Shown: positions 53,401 through 64,000 of the stretch, one piece after another
Layout of the letters: each line of letters starts with the position of its first letter
How positions within the stretch are numbered: the first letter of the stretch is position 1
Assembly (NCBI GenBank): GCA_956465555.1
Contig: OY101119.1
Span: 2,466,629 to 2,530,628, forward strand
DNA: 64,000 nt
Origin: Nitzschia sp. pyKryTriq1
Taxonomy: Eukaryota > Bacillariophyta > Bacillariophyceae > Bacillariales > Bacillariaceae
Direction of reading: 5' to 3'
Program-made: the position numbers and the translations under genes
The notes under the pieces: model-generated
What the model saw: the letters and a program-made list of their open reading frames with translations, nothing else
What the model was told of the DNA's origin: nothing
Databases searched by the model: none

Positions 53401-55551
53401 GAACTGGAAAAGCTCCAAGCGTCAAATGCAATGTCTCCTACTAGTGGCCAGTGGACGTCGATAGCTTTTCAAGTCCGTGACCGTGACCCGAACTCTCCCA
53501 GTAAAGATCAGGCCTCGAAAATAGACGGAAAACAGGGTGATGCCCGTTCTGCAAGAGAAAATGACTCAGACGTACAGACACAACAAGTTCTGTTGTATCT
53601 ACAGTTGCTGGCCAGAAGCAGGACGTATCATGCGCAAGTAGACCCTGACGATTCAGGCCTCAGAGCTCACTTGAATCATTGCATTGAAGGCTCCCTGAAG
53701 CTCTCGCAGCAGATCAAGTTCCCAAAACAGAGCGTTCCAGGATTACCTACAGCATCATTACCGGCTTGGTACAACACAACAAGGGAAGCGCTTGAAACCA
53801 GACCAGGAATTGTATCTGAATCCGTGGCGATTCGATCTGTGTCTGCTCTAGGACAAGTTTTCGGCCTGTCAATCATGGATCAAAGTGCAGGAGTTGCTGC
53901 TAATCTTTCTTCGCCTGATGCTACCGTAGAGCACTCCGACGCTGTCCTTGAATCTGACGAGTCGAAGCAAATTGAGGCTGCTTGCACGGGGCAATGGGGC
54001 TCAGAGACTTGTCTCGACCCGACGCTCACAGATACTTCGCTTCTAGTCACCAAACTGAATGCTCTTCAGGTGCCTCCGCTGCCTCCACGATTGGCGGAGG
54101 AAAAAGCCGCGAACCCCAAAGTCACTCCGCCACAAAGAGGGGCGACAAGAGAGCAGCCCTCCAGTGGGCCAGAATGGAAGTTGAAAATCGATACAATGGT
54201 AGCTTCGTCTAAGTGCACTCCCGAGCACGGTCATATTGCACCTATTGTGCGTTTAGTCGTCTCCCAAGACCAACGCTTCTTTGTGACTGGTAGCCACGAC
54301 GCAACCTGCAGAGTATGGGAGCTGGAGAAGGCTGAAAGAAGCAACGGTGTTCTAGAAAGTAGCACAGTATACACGGGCCATCAGAAGAAGGACGGAAGTA
54401 CCCCAAGGGTCAATGATATGGCAATGGTGGAGGGAGGTCATTCTGTGATTTCTGGAGCCAGCGATGGCTCCATTCATGTCTGGCGAGTGGACATGGTGTC
54501 TTCGCTGAAGCAATATCCTGGACAGAATGAAAGCAGAGAAGTGTCCCGGGTCGTCGGGTCAAGCGATATTCGAAAATTATGCCCCGACGAGGGTGAAATT
54601 TTGGCAGTCAACCAATTCAATACTAATTCGGCGTCGATCTTCGCGTATGCCACCCAACGAGGATTCGTCCACTCGTGGGATCTGCGATCAGCTGCCGAGC
54701 CGTTCGTACTGAACACCCCGCAAGACACTGGATACATCACTAGTATGGCGATGGGAAGTGATCGAAACTGGGTGGTAACGGGGACTAGCAAAGGCTTCAT
54801 TTCACTGTGGGACTTGCGGTTTCAACAGATCCTGAAACTGTGGCATCATAGCCGATCAGCTCCAGTGAATCGACTTGCGACATCATATGTTCCTCCGCCT
54901 CAATCCTGGATCGGACGCGGTGGTGCGAACAGTGAAGCACGTCCATTTCTGTTTGCTGCATGTGGTCCAAACGAGTGCGCAATGTTTGACCTTTCTACGG
55001 GTGGATGCCGAGAATGCTTCCGAACCATTGATTATGGGAGCCGTTTTTCAAGAGCACGGCTAGACGAAATGCCTACCCTGGAGGAAGTCCCCCTATCGAC
55101 GTCAACAAGGCGTAAAACCCTGCTTTCCAGAGGGATTGGTTCTCGGCTTCCCGAAACCGTTTCGTCTTCCTTCCGCTCGATAAATGCAATGGTTGGAAGT
55201 ATCGGCGCATCAGATCACAGTTTCTTGATAACTGGTGGCAGCGACTGTCGAATCAGGTTTTGGGATTTTGCAATGCCCTCGAAGTGCTACGTTAGCACCG
55301 GGCCAGAAACAGTGCAGCCTCGTCCTACATTCGAAAGGATCGATTTCAATCATTCCTCTCGTCTTATGCTCTGCCGCCAACCTCCCACCCCATCTCTCAA
55401 TGAAGTCGATGGATCGAAAATTCCGCGGAAGCTGCTCCAAGGAGCGAAAAGGACCGACAAGATCCACGAAGATGCAATTACTGATTTGAAAGTGGTCAAA
55501 AGTGGCTTGCTTAGTTGTTCCAGGGATTGTACAGTGAAGCTATGGCGCTAA
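50487..55551 (+). CDS. VPS15: VPS15/PIK3R4 regulatory subunit of class III PI 3-kinase
   Basis: Scaffold of the VPS34 complex in autophagy and endosomal sorting. 1664 residues from exons 50487-53095 and 53166-55551 (70-bp intron, GG|A codon). ATG 50487 gives Met-Gly-Ala-Ser, a myristoylation site as in other VPS15 proteins. Domains: kinase-like (about 50-360; SSWNWVVVLDVASYK and CYLAPERFY are VPS15-specific), HEAT-type helices (about 500-890), linker, WD40 propeller (about 1240-1664). Odd: the catalytic loop reads HGFLTTEN (188-195) where VPS15 usually has HGDIKTEN, so both the catalytic Asp and the following Lys are lost, and DFA is DVA. The Lys of the AVTLK strand remains. This suggests a scaffold-only pseudokinase. 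Longer than the human (1358) and yeast (1454) proteins, mainly in linkers. Confidence 0.92.
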
Positions 55552-55663
55552 GTGTGGCAGCCTCAGCGACTAGTGAGATGGGCAAAAGGTTGTGGGCGTC
55601 CATCGCTAGCTTTCTTACATGACGTTCTATAGTGAAGGTGGTTCCTCTGCTGAAAGGTCCCAA

Positions 55664-58600
55664 TCAGCAGAAATCTGGTGGGCCAAACGCTCCGTCGTCG
55701 GGCATCGGCCGGGTAGGAGGACCACAATACAGTTGCTCGGTCGAATAATATTCGTTCGACCAATCGTAGGTATTGTCCATCTGCAGTATCTCTCCTTGAG
55801 TCAAGTCCTGCGAAACAAAGCCTGGCTGCGACGGCTGGTAGGGTGTGGTGCCGAAACTCCAGCCTGCACCAGCGATTGGGGCGCTTCTTTCTCCAGGGTA
55901 GCTCAGTTGTTGAACGAACTGGTTTGCTTCGTTATCGTGCATGGTATCATCGTATTGTTGATGCTGTATATGATAACCATTGTTCGTCATGGGGTCAACA
56001 AAACGCTGGTCAGGAGCGCCGTTGTAGTACAATAATGTCTGATGACCTTGGACATTGTGATACATGGGAACTTCGGGGGAAGCAGGCATGTTGTAGGGAA
56101 TGGCTCCGACCTGAGAATACCCACTCGGATCTGAATTCATTACTGGCGATCGACCGCGGTACGGTGGGGGCGTGGCGAATGCAGAGTGCGATGGCGTTTG
56201 CCTCGACATGGAACCCATGGCATATGTGCTTGCTTCTGTTGCCTTCATTCGGAGAACATCCTGATTGGAAACTCTCTTGTTGCTTCCTACGCCCTGCCGC
56301 CGACGTCGCTCGCTAGGCCTACTGGGACGAGTTGACTGCAATCGGGCGAATCGCCCGTGTCGTTTGATCCCCACCGAGATCTTTCGAAGCTCTTCCTCGG
56401 GAATGATGCCTCCGTTTGACTGGCCATTAGTTTGCGAAAGACCTTCGAGAAATGATTCCGCGTCGTTGGGGTCATGCTGGAAGAATGCGAATGGGTTGTC
56501 TTTTCTCGAAGCAAAGGCACGCTGCTGAGTCCGCTGTTGCTTCCTCTGATTGTCGACCCATTGACTTGGCGCGTCCCTCTTTCCAAAATTCGAATCGCTG
56601 GACCGTTGATAGCCAGTGGTATTTGGCGATGGATAGTTAGCGCGGGGATTGACGTCATCCGCAGGCGTAATCGTTGCCACTCTTGTGGCGCCAGCATGTG
56701 GAGTGCTCTGGGCCGTCGCCACATGTGCAATCGCACGTGATGGAAGGGGCCGATGACTCATGGATGGTCGACTGGCGAATGCGCTGGGTTGCCGATGCGG
56801 TCCTGAATCGGTCTGAGGGCTACGAATCATTCCAGGCTGCGAACTCATTTGGTCTTGATTATATTCTCCGCCAACTAGATTCATTTCCGTCAGTGGTCGA
56901 GACTCTCTGCGAAAGTATCCCTCTGCATGAGAAATAAGCGGAGATGCGTGGTGTTGTATCAGACCACCCCAGGAGTTCTCGCATTCGACAACTTGATTCG
57001 ACTGTGTCTCCATCTGAGTTTCTCTCCGAATGAATGGTGGCTGGTGGGATTCCAGTTGAGGTATACTTTCACCGCGTTGTTGATCGTTGGATTGCCGCCT
57101 CTGCGGTGTAATCGTTACTTTATTGGCCTGGGTTGTGGTGGAGGCCCCATCACTAACTACCTTCGATTTCTTGGTCTGCTCTCTAAGGCATTGGTCCTGA
57201 AGCATTCGTTGGACACTTCCTTGACGAAATGACTTTTCGGGTTTCTTGATTCGTGGGTCGTCCGAGTTGGTATTTTTATCACCGACCTGGCGGTGCTGTC
57301 TCTTCGGGACCTCGACGAAGGAAGAGGGCAGGACGTCAATATTGCCATCCAATACCAAACTCTCATCGAGGCCTATCAGCGACCCTATGAGGTGAACGAA
57401 TAGTCTGCCAAACCTCGGAGGTGGGGAAAACTTGTAGGAGCCTAGACCTGTAATGTCTTTACGAAAGAGGAGACAAGTTCCTGGTCGATCGGTGTAGGCA
57501 AGCTGCGAAGGGCTGAGACTATGCAACAGGGGGGTGGATTCGACCGCGTTAATGTCTCACTTACCAGTGAATACGTGACGCCGCCTTCCTTTAGCCCTGA
57601 CATGGCTGCTGCGGTGGGGTCAGAAAATCTCAGATCGCATGTAACATCCGCTGCAATATTTGATTCCCTGGTGAACGTTATGTCGGCCGAGAGGATCAGT
57701 TTGGACTGGAGGATCTTGGACACAATGCCTCTTATCTGTCTTCCAAAGGGCTTTGGTTTGTTGCTGCCTTGTTCGAGCTCCTCTTCGGTTGCATTGAGAA
57801 CGTGTTGAAAGGACGAAATGCGTGCCAATTTTAGATTGGCAGTCGCCGTGGCGCCAACCCCCTCTATCTGATTCAACACGCCATCATTTTTTCCCCAGCA
57901 ACTGAAATGAAGGCACCGTCTCAGTTTCAGGCATTGCAGGGCCACATATCCATTTCTAGATCCTTCAACGCTGTATTCCTGGGCAGCCATAAGAATTCTT
58001 TCAGCATTGTTGGCAGCTTGTGTCATTTGGTGACGTAAAGCAAAGTCCGCGAAAGTGTGCCGCCCTATGTACGCTTGCAGAAGCACAAACGCCTTTTCCC
58101 ACGGTTCTTGAACACGAACCTTGCTCGGTGGACCATCGAGCTTGAAAAGGAGCACGTCGCTCTTATGGCATTCGTTAAGGACTTTCTTTTCGTTTCTACG
58201 GACGTGTGTATTGAACAGCTCCATTTTGGAGAGGGATTTCAAGACCTGGCACTGTGTTGCGTCGTGGGGAAGCGAAGCGATTGCTTTCATGGATTCGAAT
58301 GGGACCATGCTTTGGCTCATAATGTGGCATGCCGGTAAAGGCTGTATTTCTCCACTCCCATCAAATTGCACAATATCCGCACCAACGAGATCGTCAATCG
58401 CTCTCTTCAGAAAATGCTTCATGAAGCTGTCGATGCAGTCCCATGATTGGTCCATTGCATACTTCGCAGGCTCTTGCCGGAGGCGACCAAAAAGATAGGT
58501 GGTTTTGAGCCACCTGATCGCTCCTGCCATGTCTGTAACGACTCGTTGAGAAATCTCAGTGTTCAGGACGTCGACCAGGTTCCCGAGAAGTCGGCTCTCG

Positions 58601-61373
58601 GCTGGTCCAAGACCTTGAATCTGGGCCTCCACCAACGATTTTGAGTTGTTGTCGGTCATGATGACAGCAACGCCGCTTGTGTCAAGACCAGGTCGCCCTG
58701 CACGGCCTATCATCTGGAGGAGTGAACTCTTGTCGATGTCTTGGTAGCCGCTTCCGCCACCGCGCCACGTCCTTGTCCCTTTCACAATGACCAGGTGCGC
58801 CGGGAGATTTACTCCTACTGCCAATGTTGATGTGGCGCACAAGCACCTGATCTCTCCAGTAGCGAACGCTTGTTCTACTCGGGTTTTGGATTCTGGCGGC
58901 ATTCCAGCGTGATGATAGGCAACTCCATTGAGGAGGCAGCGGTCAACAGTCCCAGGAGGTGCCGTCTTGTCTATCTCGTTTCGTGTCCCAAGATTTTTCT
59001 GAATCAAATTGTTGCAGAGTTTTTCAGTTTCATTTTTGGTATGACAAAAGACTAGAGTTTGCTTTCCAGCTGAGAAGCGATGTATCATCTGGACGACCTG
59101 ATCGTCGAGAGTGTCCCAAAATCTGAATTCATTCTTGCCAATGTACCCACACCCCGTAACGTGCTTTGTCAATGGCACCGGCCGAAACGTTCCGTCAAAG
59201 GCATATGCCTCATTGGCACCTACGAACTCTGCTACATCTTTGATGTTGGGTAGAGTTGCCGAGACAGCGATGGTTCGCATAGTGGATGCAAGGGCGACTG
59301 GAGTCGTGTGAGGGTAGCTACAAGACCAGGTTCGAATGGAAGTGAGAGTGTGGATAAGGCATTGGAAACATAGTGCCAAGTAGTTCCTACATACCTTGAC
59401 GACTGGATTTGGTTCTCCGAAGCATTGCTATTGAGAGCTGCTCGCTGAATCGATTTCATTCTCGAGATGATGGCCTCTAGGCAGTGCCCACGAGAGCTGT
59501 CACCAAGTAAATGCACCTCGTCAATCATGAGAAGTTTGACGGAAGCCATCAGGAAGAAATTCTCTGTCCACCTTCGAGAGATACTGTCCCACTTCTCGGG
59601 TGTCGTCAGAATCAAATGAGCTGAAGAAAGATCGTTATAGCACGTACCCGGATCGATCGTATCACCTGTGATCATGGTGACTTCAATTCCGAGATTGAGC
59701 ATGGCGAGCCTTTTGGTCCAATCATGGAGTCTTTCCTCGCACAGGGCTTTGCTGGGGGCGAAGTAGACCATCTTTCTGTGCCTCGAGAGGCGCTTGGTCC
59801 CATGACTGTACGCAGAAGCGTGTGCCAGGTCAGCTGCAATGAATCTTGCCATGGCCATTTCGAAGATGGCAGTCTTTCCGGCCCCGGTTGGAGCAGACAC
59901 CACAATGTGATCATCGCTGTGGCAAATAGGATCCGCCAGCTCTGATTGAAGAGCGTTGAACTTTTGAAACCGCCCGTGCCAGAACATGCTGATCGGCGGC
60001 TGGAACATTTGCGAGATTGGTATCTCCCGTCTCGACAGCTTGGGGCGATTTGCCTGATTGAATTTGTGCTGAACAGGCGACGCTCTTGGCTGATAGACAG
60101 GAGGCGAATAAAGAGAAAAGTGGATCTCAGGATTCTGATCGGACGTCAGTGCCGCTCTTTGATTGTAAACAGGCAATGGATCATCTCTCCCATATATGTC
60201 TTCTGGATGATTCGCTGGACCTTTCTGTGGGGTAGGAGGACGGGCAGTCGTCGGTGGGGCTTCGAGAGCGTCTTTCATGGCTTCGGACGACCGCTTCAAC
60301 GAGATTGGAGAGCTTCCGCTTGACGGTGGCGCTTCTATCGTTCTCGACCCCTTCTCCTCCGCTGGGGGTGTCGCTCGAGCAAAGTGCGGCGAAGCCGTAG
60401 CTTGAACTTCATCATCATAGTCGTCTCCAAAGAAAAGGAAATAGTCATCAAGATCCAAGTCTGGCTCTGGAGCCCTCGGGGCCTCCTTCTGATCTGGATC
60501 TTTTGTTCTTGCAGCTACAGAGGACGAATCATTATCTTGGGGCTGATCCATGGCAACAGGTACACTGATGGCTTGGGGCTTCTCTGGCGGCTTTCGGAGT
60601 GGCTCGCGAGAAGACGTGGCTGCGTATGGATTCTTCGTGATCGGGTTCGCTTGACGACTCCGGCTCATTCTTGCGTCGCTCGGCTTTGTTTGGTGTCTCG
60701 ACGGCACGTCGCCTTTGGAACTACCCGTTGACGATCTCTCATCTTCTGACGAGTCGTCGTCAGAATCACTGGACCTGCTACTCGACGTCGACGAGGAAGA
60801 AGAAGAGCCAGAAGATGTAGTGCTGCTGCTGCTATCGCTGCTGCTACTGCTAATGTCGTCAGATGTTGTCGGCTCCTTGATTGGTGGCATCTCGCGATCC
60901 ACGACTGGATTGGATCGAACGCTTTGGTGGGTCTTCTGCTCCTGCTCAGACTCAAACGGCGCTCGCATGGGCACTGTTGTTCTACTCGAGTCCTCTGGCT
61001 TGGTTGCTTTACACGTCACTGCTGCTGCTTCGGAGGTCTCATAAAGCGGGTTGGTTTTGCTTGGATGATGATTCGTCGGCAGGCAGTTGTCGACGGCGGC
61101 GATGTCGCGAACGACCTTGCTGTTGGTTGACGAACCAAAAGTCTTCTCAAAGGAGTCGGCGTCGCCATGTTCGACGTCCACACTCATTACGCTCTCAACA
61201 GAGGATTCGTCTGAACTTGTCGAGGGGCAGTGAAACACGGACGTCGGCTTGTTGAGTTGCAAATGCTTTCCCGCCACGGCCTCGAGGGCGGCAAGTTTCT
61301 CTTTCAACAGATCGAGCTCTCCTTCGGTCGACGAGGAGTCGTCATCACTTTCAGACTCCACATTGTTCTCCAT
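55664..61373 (-). CDS. HFM1: MER3/HFM1-type meiotic DNA helicase
   Basis: Superfamily 2 Ski2-like helicase promoting meiotic crossovers. 1856 residues from exons 61373-59395, 59317-57565 and 57502-55664 (introns 77 and 62 bp). Seen: a Ser/Asp-rich disordered N-terminus (to about 400); FNALQSE Q-motif-like; motif I APTGAGKT (494-501); TPEKWDS; motif II DEVH (618-621); motif III VSATLPN across the first splice; LAVGVNLPAHLV and QMIGRAGRPG for motifs V-VI; winged helix; and a Sec63-like domain whose final beta-sandwich (LAYTDRPGTCLLF) is read only after the second splice. KALCEERLHDW and DEVH favour MER3/HFM1 over Brr2 or ASCC3, as does the single helicase cassette. The last 480 residues are Gln/Ser/Pro-rich and unassigned. 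ATG 61373 is preferred; the upstream open frame is poor. Convergent with VPS15, 112 bp apart. Confidence 0.9.
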
Positions 61374-62041
61374 CTTGACACACAGCGAAGAATGAAAAGT
61401 AACAAAATAGAACAAATTATGATTGAAAGGAAATAGGTCTTGTGATAGTGCAAGCTTCTTTGTTTTGTGAGAGATGATGATGGCAAGATCAATGAAGATG
61501 ATGCGATCGTCGAGAAGGAGCGAAAGGTAGATGGCGCGCGCAAGCCAGCCTCGGACCATGCGCGATGCGGACAAAAGCAATCGGATGGGTCAAAGCATTA
61601 TGGCGTACTGCACTAGTACGGTATCAACTGATAGTGTCAATGTGATAATCGCTCTCTTCTCTCTCTACTACGCTTGAGTAGAGGTAGCGATAGAGATAAT
61701 AGTAGAGCAGCTACTCTAGAGTAGAGAGTAGCTCTACTGGCTAGTAGAGCAGTGCGTTGCTTTCTATTCTCCTTCCAGAGACAAGTACATACAGCTAGGT
61801 ACGTACGGATACTACCAGTACTCGCATGTACTGTTATACCGTATTTTTGATGATGTGAAAATGAGCGACATCAAGCCCAATACTGTTTATGTGGACTATT
61901 CGTACAGTACGAGGTTGTGTATTTACAAATATTCTTTACCTCAACACCTATATTATGATGATGCGTGCTATCGTTATAGTCTACCTTTAAATGCTGCATC
62001 AGCTACATGTCCCGATCCTAAACAACACCATACTTTTTTCT
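61374..62041. other. intergenic spacer with CTACTAG words
   Basis: No gene seen. CTCTACTAGTAGAG-type words are dense at 61655-61760; GTACGTAC and GTACTACCAGTAC words at about 61795-61830. Confidence 0.5.
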
Positions 62042-62692
62042 CTACCTCTCTTCGTCCTTGATCATAAAATCCTCAAAGGTGACATCGAAGCCATCCTCTG
62101 AGTTAGGAGAAGCACAGTACAAACCCACCTGGAGGATTGCGTCATCGACAATATCGCCCTGTCGGATCTGCATCCAATCGAAACTATCTTCCGAGATGTA
62201 CACTTCGAGACCGTCGCCGATCTTCTTCGCGTGGACCCACATGAACTCGGGAAGATGGGGAAGGGGATGCATCGACCAATCTGACCAGTCGTGAGTGATG
62301 GTACTGCACATGTGGGGAACATCGCCAACCATTTGGATACCAAGTTTAACCCAATTTTCCTCATCCTGGCGGACCATGACGCCAGCTTGGTCGTCAGGAT
62401 TCTCATAGTTGGCCTTTACCTTGACTCGGACTTCAAAGTCACCCTCTACTTCTAGGTAGTAGAACGGGGCGTTGTCAATGATAGTATCGGTACCGGTCTT
62501 CCTCCAAAAGTCCGTGCCAGGAGGAGTTCTCATAGCCACAGTTGTTCGATGCTGAGACCATTCCTCGGGCTCGTTGTGCCAGTGCATACCCTGTTTTCGT
62601 TCTCGTTGCCCACCTTCTTCTTCGCTTTCCTCGTCGTAGGATTCGTCATCCTCGTTCTCTACAACGGCCTCTTCTTCTTCACTATCAGACAT
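62042..62692 (-). CDS. DUF1349-type concanavalin-like lectin-fold protein, copy 1
   Basis: 216 residues, intronless, ATG 62692. After an acidic N-terminal stretch (about 1-28, Glu/Asp/Ser) the rest reads as a DUF1349 domain: HNEPEEW (about 38-44), DFWRKTG (about 60-66), NAPFYYLEVEGDFEVRVKV (about 73-91), DQAGVMVRQDEENWVKLG (about 100-117), then DWSDWSMHPLP and SPNSEDGFDVTFEDFMI. This fold is shared with carbohydrate-binding and glycosidase C-terminal modules, but the stand-alone family has no established activity. No signal peptide, so presumably cytosolic. A diverged tandem paralogue lies 0.6 kb to the right on the same strand. Confidence 0.85.
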   Translation of the reverse strand: MSDSEEEEAVVENEDDESYDEESEEEGGQRERKQGMHWHNEPEEWSQHRTTVAMRTPPGTDFWRKTGTDTIIDNAPFYYLEVEGDFEVRVKVKANYENPDDQAGVMVRQDEENWVKLGIQMVGDVPHMCSTITHDWSDWSMHPLPHLPEFMWVHAKKIGDGLEVYISEDSFDWMQIRQGDIVDDAILQVGLYCASPNSEDGFDVTFEDFMIKDEER

Positions 62693-62997
62693 GGTGTCAG
62701 TTGTTAGGATATTGTCAGGAATGAACGATGGAGTGTTAGATTGCCAATGGAACAATGGTGGTGGTGTTGTTATTGGATCGACAACTACGAGGATCTATTG
62801 GGTCTTGCGAGCAGGCGGGTTGCCGGCGGAATGGAAAGATCGCGTCTCCCTCCACATTGCGGGTCATTTCGTCATTATGTTGCGGTCATCGAAAAGGTCA
62901 CATTCGACTAATACGAACAAAAGCTTGAATCGACATCTTGCAACGTTGAGAAGAGGACGACAACTCCCTCCTCTCTAAAATATATGTAGTCTCTCTC

Positions 62998-63041
<44 letters not shown>

Positions 63042-63321
63042 CTGGTAGAGAGAGAGTGTAGAGCTCTAGAGAGAGATTTCCCTACTCGCTACTACACTTA
63101 ACAGGAGATTTGCACGATATTCTACTGACCTGCTGAGCAGTCTGAGAGGACAGTGGATTTTGAAAGAAAAAACTATTTGACATTCCTACTATGATTTTGG
63201 TTTGCGGTACAAGAAGAGGTATCGGATTCTCTCCTTGCTGTACTGGATGGTGAAATTATTTGGTGACTTTGCCTTTTTAATTGAAAGAGGAAGTCTACTC
63301 TCTAGAGAGGTGACAAGTCTA
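62693..63321. other. intergenic spacer with GA microsatellite
   Basis: No gene seen. A GA/CT dinucleotide run at about 63002-63040 and TCTAGAGAG/CTCTAGTAG words at 62990-63080 and 63290-63325. Confidence 0.55.
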
Positions 63322-63948
63322 CTAGTTCTCGAGCAAATGATCGGCAGGGTGTTCCAGCTGGTTCTCATCTGCAAAGTCTTCGTCGTCAACGCCTCCCTTT
63401 ATCAAGAAATTGCTGAAGGTTACCTTGACTCCATCTGATTCAGGAGCAGCGGCCATCATACCCACCCGCATTCTAGGGGCGTCAGAAAAGTGCCCCTGGC
63501 GGATACGGATCCAGTTTTCGTTGTCCAACGAGTAGTAGCACTCGATAACTTGGCCCACCCTCTTTGCCCAGACATGGAACCATTCAATCTTGCGCTTTGG
63601 TAAACGATGAGTCGACCAGTCTGAGTTGCCCCTCGTGAACACACAGCTCACATACAGCTGGTCACGATAGTGGCAGAGACCAAGCTTGATCCAGTTTTCT
63701 TCGTCTACTCGAATCATTAGCCCAGCTTGATCATACAAATACTTGAATTTTCCCTTAAAGCTCAGTCGAGCCTCAAAGTCATAATCCACATACATCCAAT
63801 AGAAGGGAGCGTCGTCCTTGATAAAGCCGTGCAAAGTGTTACGCCAGAAATCGACTTCGCCAGGTGTCGTCACTTTCACATCTTCGTCCTTTTGCTTCCA
63901 CTTTTCGGGCTCATTCGTCCATCGCATATCTTGTTTGGTGACCTTCAT
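63322..63948 (-). CDS. DUF1349-type concanavalin-like lectin-fold protein, copy 2
   Basis: 208 residues, intronless. The first in-frame ATG is at 63948; the frame is open to about 63981 without another ATG. It aligns along its whole length with the gene at 62042: TNEPEKW, VDFWRNTL, DAPFYWMYVDYDFEARLSF, DQAGLMIRVDEENWIKLG, SDWSTHRLP and SDGVKVTFSNFLI. It lacks the long acidic N-terminus of copy 1 and instead has an acidic C-terminus (about 190-208). The two are clearly old tandem duplicates, because conservation is limited to core motifs. Function unknown; resemblance to sugar-binding folds is structural inference. Confidence 0.83.
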   Translation of the reverse strand: MKVTKQDMRWTNEPEKWKQKDEDVKVTTPGEVDFWRNTLHGFIKDDAPFYWMYVDYDFEARLSFKGKFKYLYDQAGLMIRVDEENWIKLGLCHYRDQLYVSCVFTRGNSDWSTHRLPKRKIEWFHVWAKRVGQVIECYYSLDNENWIRIRQGHFSDAPRMRVGMMAAAPESDGVKVTFSNFLIKGGVDDEDFADENQLEHPADHLLEN

Positions 63949-64000
63949 GGTTGCTATCGATCGTCTTCTCTCGCTTATCAAAAGTGAAAACTATTCTAAG

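Noticed and set aside
62998-63042. GA dinucleotide run considered as part of a mobile element end
   Set aside because: A plain microsatellite; no repeat ends or coding remnants around it.

Overview
The window looks like nuclear DNA of a diatom, most likely a raphid pennate; I do not name a species. The evidence is: short GT-AG introns (62-113 bp), at most two per gene; a bipartite plastid presequence; large single-pass LRR proteins of the diatom type; two members of a family with an RGLE/WY core that I associate with diatoms; and a bacterial-type catalase-peroxidase. Base composition is balanced, and genes are separated by AT-poor, palindrome-rich spacers.

Layout. 1-7.3 kb: two LRR membrane proteins (the first runs off the left edge). 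8.3-11.9 kb: a peroxisomal-type adenine nucleotide carrier and a large SGNH-hydrolase-like type II membrane protein. 12.0-13.3 kb: a reduced copy of a tyrosine-recombinase retroelement with split direct repeats. 13.5-16.2 kb: an ATP-grasp protein tail to tail with chaperonin subunit CCT8. 17.7-18.7 kb: an RGLE-family protein. 18.7-27.0 kb: a repeat-rich region with two F-box/beta-helix paralogues that share an exactly identical 434-bp tract, a retrotransposon integrase fossil between them, and a 67-bp exact inverted repeat around the first. 27.9-33.3 kb: complex I subunit NDUFA5, a thylakoid-lumen-type protein, a Golgi sulfotransferase and a plant-type ATP-phosphofructokinase. 34.1-40.9 kb: a three-domain fasciclin protein, an ASNSD1-like asparagine synthetase-domain protein, a GT61-like glycosyltransferase and a second RGLE-family protein. 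41.6-48.3 kb: catalase-peroxidase KatG, a tail-anchored GST-like protein, a membrane-anchored aldo/keto reductase and agmatine deiminase. 48.5-50.1 kb: a second copy of the same retroelement. 50.5-61.4 kb: VPS15 (PIK3R4), whose catalytic loop has lost its Asp, tail to tail with a MER3/HFM1 meiotic helicase. 62.0-64.0 kb: two tandem DUF1349-type proteins.

The genes are mostly unrelated housekeeping and accessory functions, not an operon-like pathway. Cross-gene patterns are: tail-to-tail pairs only 36-112 bp apart against head-to-head spacers of 445-1500 bp; two self-complementary intergenic motif classes (GTACCGGTAC-type and CTACTAGTAG-type) that avoid exons; and several recent duplications or conversions. 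Exon boundaries were assigned by hand from GT-AG sites, reading frame and family continuity, and have not been checked against transcripts. No tRNA, rRNA or CRISPR array was recognised.
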